From: an uncultured Clostridia bacterium
GTDB lineage: Bacteria; Bacillota; Clostridia; Oscillospirales; CAG-272
NCBI GenBank assembly: GCA_945929845.1
Contig: CAMEON010000013.1
Location: forward strand, 1-43,389
Length of the DNA: 43,389 nt
Direction: 5' to 3'
The notes under the pieces are model-generated. The model was not told the origin of the DNA and ran no database searches. It saw only the letters and a program-made list of their open reading frames with translations. Position 1 is the first letter of the stretch. Each line of letters starts with the position of its first letter. Positions 41,933-43,389 of the stretch are shown piece after piece. The position numbers and the translations under genes are program-made.

Positions 41933-43204
41933 ATGTTAACCTGTATTGTAGGAATCAACTGGGGAGACGAGGGAAAAGGCCGCATGGTGGACCTGCTCTC
42001 CCAGGATCAGGACATTGTGTGCCGCTACCAGGGCGGCAACAACGCCGGTCACACGGTGGTCAATGAGCGGGGCAAGTTCATTCTGAATCTGCTCCCCTCC
42101 GGCATCCTCCGCCCGGAGGTGGTCTGCGTGATGGGCAACGGTATGTGCATTGACCCGGCCCATCTGGAAAAGGAGATCGGACGGCTCCGTGAGGCCGGCG
42201 TGCAGGTGACGCCGGACAATCTGAAGATCAGTGACCGGGCCGTCATCACCATGCCCTACCATGTGGCCATCGACGGCTACGAGGAGGAGCGGTTGGGGGA
42301 TGCCAAGTTCGGCTCCACCAAGCGGGGCATCGCCTATGTGTACGGCGACAAGTACATGAAAAAGGCCATCCGCATGGGCGATCTGCTGGATATGCCCTAC
42401 CTGGCCGAACGGCTGAAGGGCATCGTGTCCTACAAGTCCCTGGAGGTGGAGAGCATCTACGGGAAGCCCGCCCTGCAATACGAGGAGCTGCTGGCCTTCT
42501 GCCAGAAGTATGCGGATATGTTCAAGGACTACATCTGTGACACGGGTCTGTACCTGACCGAAGCCAACAAGGCCGGAAAGCGGATCATGTTTGAGGCACA
42601 GCTGGGTGCCCTGCGGGATATTGACTTCGGCATTTACCCCTATACCTCCTCCTCCAACAACATTGCCGCCTATGCACCCATCGGTGCCGGTGTGCCCGGC
42701 CTGAAGCTGGATCGCACGGTGGGCATCATGAAGGCCTACTCCTCCTGCGTGGGTGAGGGCCCCTTCACGGTGGAGATGTTCGGCGAGGAAGCCCACCAGC
42801 TCCGGGAAGCCGGCGGCGAGTACGGTGCGGCTACCGGACGGCCCCGGCGGGTCGGCGCCTTTGATGCGGTGGCCTCCCGGTACGGCGTCCGGGTGCAGGG
42901 AGCCGACGAGCTGGCCCTGACCAAGCTGGACACCATCTCCTACATGGATAAGATCCCAGTCTGCGTCGCCTACGATGTGGAGGGGACACGCACCACCGAG
43001 TTCCCCATGGGTCATGCGTTGGATGTGGCAAAGCCCGTCATTGAGTATGTGGACGGTTGGAACTGCGACATTTCCGCCTGCCGCCGCCCCGGCGATCTGC
43101 CGCTCCAGGCACTAGTCTATATCAAGTATCTGGAGGAGTTGGTGGGTGCCAAGATCACCTATGTGTCCGTAGGCCCCGAGCGGGATGCGTATATCAAGTT
43201 CTGA
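41933..43204 (+). CDS. purA: Adenylosuccinate synthetase
   Basis: Joins IMP and aspartate with GTP to give adenylosuccinate, the first committed step to AMP. The 423-residue protein has the GTP-binding motif GDEGKGR (11-17) after VGINW, NNAGHTVV and the conserved GSTKRGIAYVYGDKYMKK region, and typical length. The SD AAAGG is about 13 nt from ATG, rather far; the 70-nt leader also carries two adjacent GATGTCAA copies. A terminator follows. Confidence 0.96.
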   Translation: MLTCIVGINWGDEGKGRMVDLLSQDQDIVCRYQGGNNAGHTVVNERGKFILNLLPSGILRPEVVCVMGNGMCIDPAHLEKEIGRLREAGVQVTPDNLKISDRAVITMPYHVAIDGYEEERLGDAKFGSTKRGIAYVYGDKYMKKAIRMGDLLDMPYLAERLKGIVSYKSLEVESIYGKPALQYEELLAFCQKYADMFKDYICDTGLYLTEANKAGKRIMFEAQLGALRDIDFGIYPYTSSSNNIAAYAPIGAGVPGLKLDRTVGIMKAYSSCVGEGPFTVEMFGEEAHQLREAGGEYGAATGRPRRVGAFDAVASRYGVRVQGADELALTKLDTISYMDKIPVCVAYDVEGTRTTEFPMGHALDVAKPVIEYVDGWNCDISACRRPGDLPLQALVYIKYLEELVGAKITYVSVGPERDAYIKF

Positions 43205-43223
43205 TGCGAACCTGAACAAAAAA

Positions 43224-43260
43224 AGAGGGACTTCCCTTGCGGGGAGGCCCTCTCTTTTTA
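43224..43260 (+). terminator. Rho-independent terminator of purA
   Basis: AGAGGG (43224-43229) pairs with CCCTCT (43248-43253), inner CTTCCC with GGGGAG around a TTGC loop, followed by CTTTTTATTCTTTTT. A clear intrinsic terminator. Confidence 0.92.
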
Positions 43261-43314
43261 TTCTTTTTATTTGTTCATCGCACATGTGTGGATCGCACGA
43301 ATCTATTTCATTCT

Positions 43315-43389
43315 GTTACAGTTCAGGTAGGGTACGGAAGAACGCCTGGGGGCTTCTTGTAAGAAGCCCCCAGACCCCCAAGAACTTTC
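43315..43389. repeat. Left end of another GTTACAGTTCAGG element, cut by the window edge
   Basis: GTTACAGTTCAGG (43315-43327) matches copies A and B exactly. It is followed by a perfect 13-bp stem CTGGGGGCTTCTT / AAGAAGCCCCCAG (43346-43358, 43361-43373) in place of the pure G/C hairpin. The right end is outside the window. Confidence 0.6.

Overview
The window looks like a chromosomal segment of a fairly GC-rich Bacillota (class Clostridia), plausibly an Oscillospiraceae/Ruminococcaceae-type gut anaerobe. This placement is inference. It rests on strong AGGAGG-like ribosome binding sites, sigma-A promoters often with an extended TGn -10, an HPr with both His15 and Ser46, lipoproteins with Gram-positive-style signal peptides, families common in clostridia (DUF421 with DUF4363, DUF1540, DUF4330, DUF308) and the gene orders lepB-rbgA-rnhB-yraN and tig-clpP-clpX. 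No tRNA, rRNA, CRISPR array or insertion sequence was seen.

Layout. 1-2964: a hairpin repeat and a single-chain MmeI-like (Type IIL) restriction-modification enzyme whose specificity half is markedly AT-richer than the rest. 3018-12126 (minus strand): rimM-trmD, a large O-antigen-ligase-like membrane protein and two membrane-anchored DUF4330-like proteins, then ptsH (HPr), uvrC, rsmD, coaD and a DUF308 membrane protein. 12127-12657: divergent promoters and a G-rich hairpin element. 12658-16683: truB, DUF421/DUF4363 pair, and convergent glutamine-dependent nadE. 16684-17150: a second, better preserved copy of the hairpin element. 17151-26751: an RDD membrane protein, then a six-gene cluster. 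That cluster has a sugar-type ABC importer (ATPase, two permeases, solute-binding lipoprotein), a staphylococcal-nuclease-like lipoprotein with OB-like C-terminal domains, and a 938-residue surface lipoprotein with OB-like, Ig-like and three ~150-residue repeats. 26977-31119 (minus): a lone asparagine-synthase-like protein without the glutaminase cysteine, a slipin (SPFH)/NfeD pair and a membrane-anchored hypothetical. 31334-34087: lepB-rbgA-rnhB-yraN. 34136-37871: M19 dipeptidase, threonine synthase, DUF1540 protein (minus) and a metallophosphoesterase. 38088-43204: tig, clpP, clpX, purA, with a structured, tandemly repeated tig-clpP spacer.

Most genes are housekeeping. The less ordinary material is (a) the ABC importer/nuclease-like/repeat-lipoprotein cluster, which could be an extracellular nucleic-acid or nucleoside foraging system (inference only); (b) the mosaic restriction-modification gene; (c) a dispersed inverted-repeat element with a long G/C hairpin and G-quadruplex-forming tracts; and (d) the six-copy hairpin repeat between tig and clpP.
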